Program-made: the position numbers and the translations under genes
Assembly (NCBI GenBank): GCA_001766965.1
Contig: MEKM01000100.1
Coordinates: 241 to 5,811, forward strand
Origin: Acidobacteria bacterium RIFCSPHIGHO2_01_FULL_67_28
GTDB lineage: Bacteria > Acidobacteriota > Terriglobia > Acidiferrales > 2-02-FULL-67-57
Direction of reading: 5' to 3'
Length of the DNA: 5,571 nt
Shown: positions 5,485 to 5,571 of the stretch, one piece after another
Layout of the letters: each line of letters starts with the position of its first letter
Position numbering within the stretch: the stretch's first letter is position 1
The notes under the pieces: generated by a model
What the model saw: the letters and a program-made list of their open reading frames with translations, nothing else
Told to the model about the DNA's origin: nothing
The model's database searches: none

Positions 5485-5571
5485 CTACTGTGGGGACTTT
5501 TGTGGGGACCCCCACTGTCCTTCGTACACGGCGAACGTCTGCTCTAGGTTGAACCGCTCAAGTTTCCTCAC
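5485..5571 (-). CDS. C-terminal fragment of an unidentified protein converging on the tRNA
   Basis: On the minus strand a frame is open from the right edge and ends at TAG (5487-5485). Its 28 residues begin VRKLERFNLEQTFAVYEG and end WGSPQKSPQ. The fragment is too short for a family call. A gene that ends against the 3' side of a tRNA in the opposite direction is the usual layout of a tyrosine recombinase at an integrated element, so an integrase C-terminus is one possibility. It could equally be an unrelated gene or chance. It uses AGG, CTA and CTT codons and has a lower GC third position than the main genes here, which mildly fits a different origin. Confidence 0.3.
   Translation of the reverse strand: MRKLERFNLEQTFAVYEGQWGSPQKSPQ
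5489..5509. repeat. Short direct repeat TGTGGGGAC with adjacent tight palindrome
   Basis: TGTGGGGAC occurs at 5489-5497 and again at 5501-5509, 12 bases apart. The second copy runs into a palindrome, GTGGGG-AC-CCCCAC (5502-5515). On the minus strand the repeat codes the SPQ...SPQ end of the partial frame, so it may be just a small coding duplication. A binding or recombination site near the tRNA is also possible. Confidence 0.4.

Overview
This is a GC-rich bacterial window. Its gene style suggests an acidobacterium or a close relative: an exported protein opening with a carboxypeptidase-regulatory-like motif, a CadC/ToxR-type winged-helix domain fused to bare membrane helices, and several signal-peptide-bearing proteins of lineage-restricted type. 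This is inference from gene style; no marker gene is present.

Layout. Positions 1-144 (minus) hold the N-terminus of an exported protein, probably a TonB-dependent outer-membrane receptor or similar protein with a regulatory-like domain. It is preceded by a good ribosome binding site, a structured leader (171-198) and an extended -10 promoter (233-259). Positions 270-1073 (minus) encode a membrane-anchored winged-helix regulator. A 113-base divergent spacer (1074-1186) separates it from a tightly packed plus-strand cluster: an exported trypsin-like serine protease with an unusual C-terminal domain (1187-2356), an exported alkaline-phosphatase/nucleotide-pyrophosphatase superfamily hydrolase (2353-3780, 4-base overlap), and an exported TPR protein (3782-5353, 1-base gap). 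A tRNA-Arg(CCT) gene follows at 5366-5440. Its probable promoter lies in the 3' end of the TPR gene, and its -10 box begins with that gene's stop codon. The last 130 bases hold a hairpin, a short direct repeat and the 3' end of a minus-strand reading frame that converges on the tRNA.

How the parts may work together. The protease, phosphatase-fold hydrolase and TPR protein all carry N-terminal signal sequences and are probably co-transcribed and translationally coupled, which suggests a shared job in the cell envelope or periplasm. The divergent regulator is the natural candidate to control them, but nothing in the sequence proves this. The substrate of the hydrolase and the partners of the TPR protein cannot be read from the sequence. 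No CRISPR array, transposase or inverted-repeat-bounded mobile element is visible.
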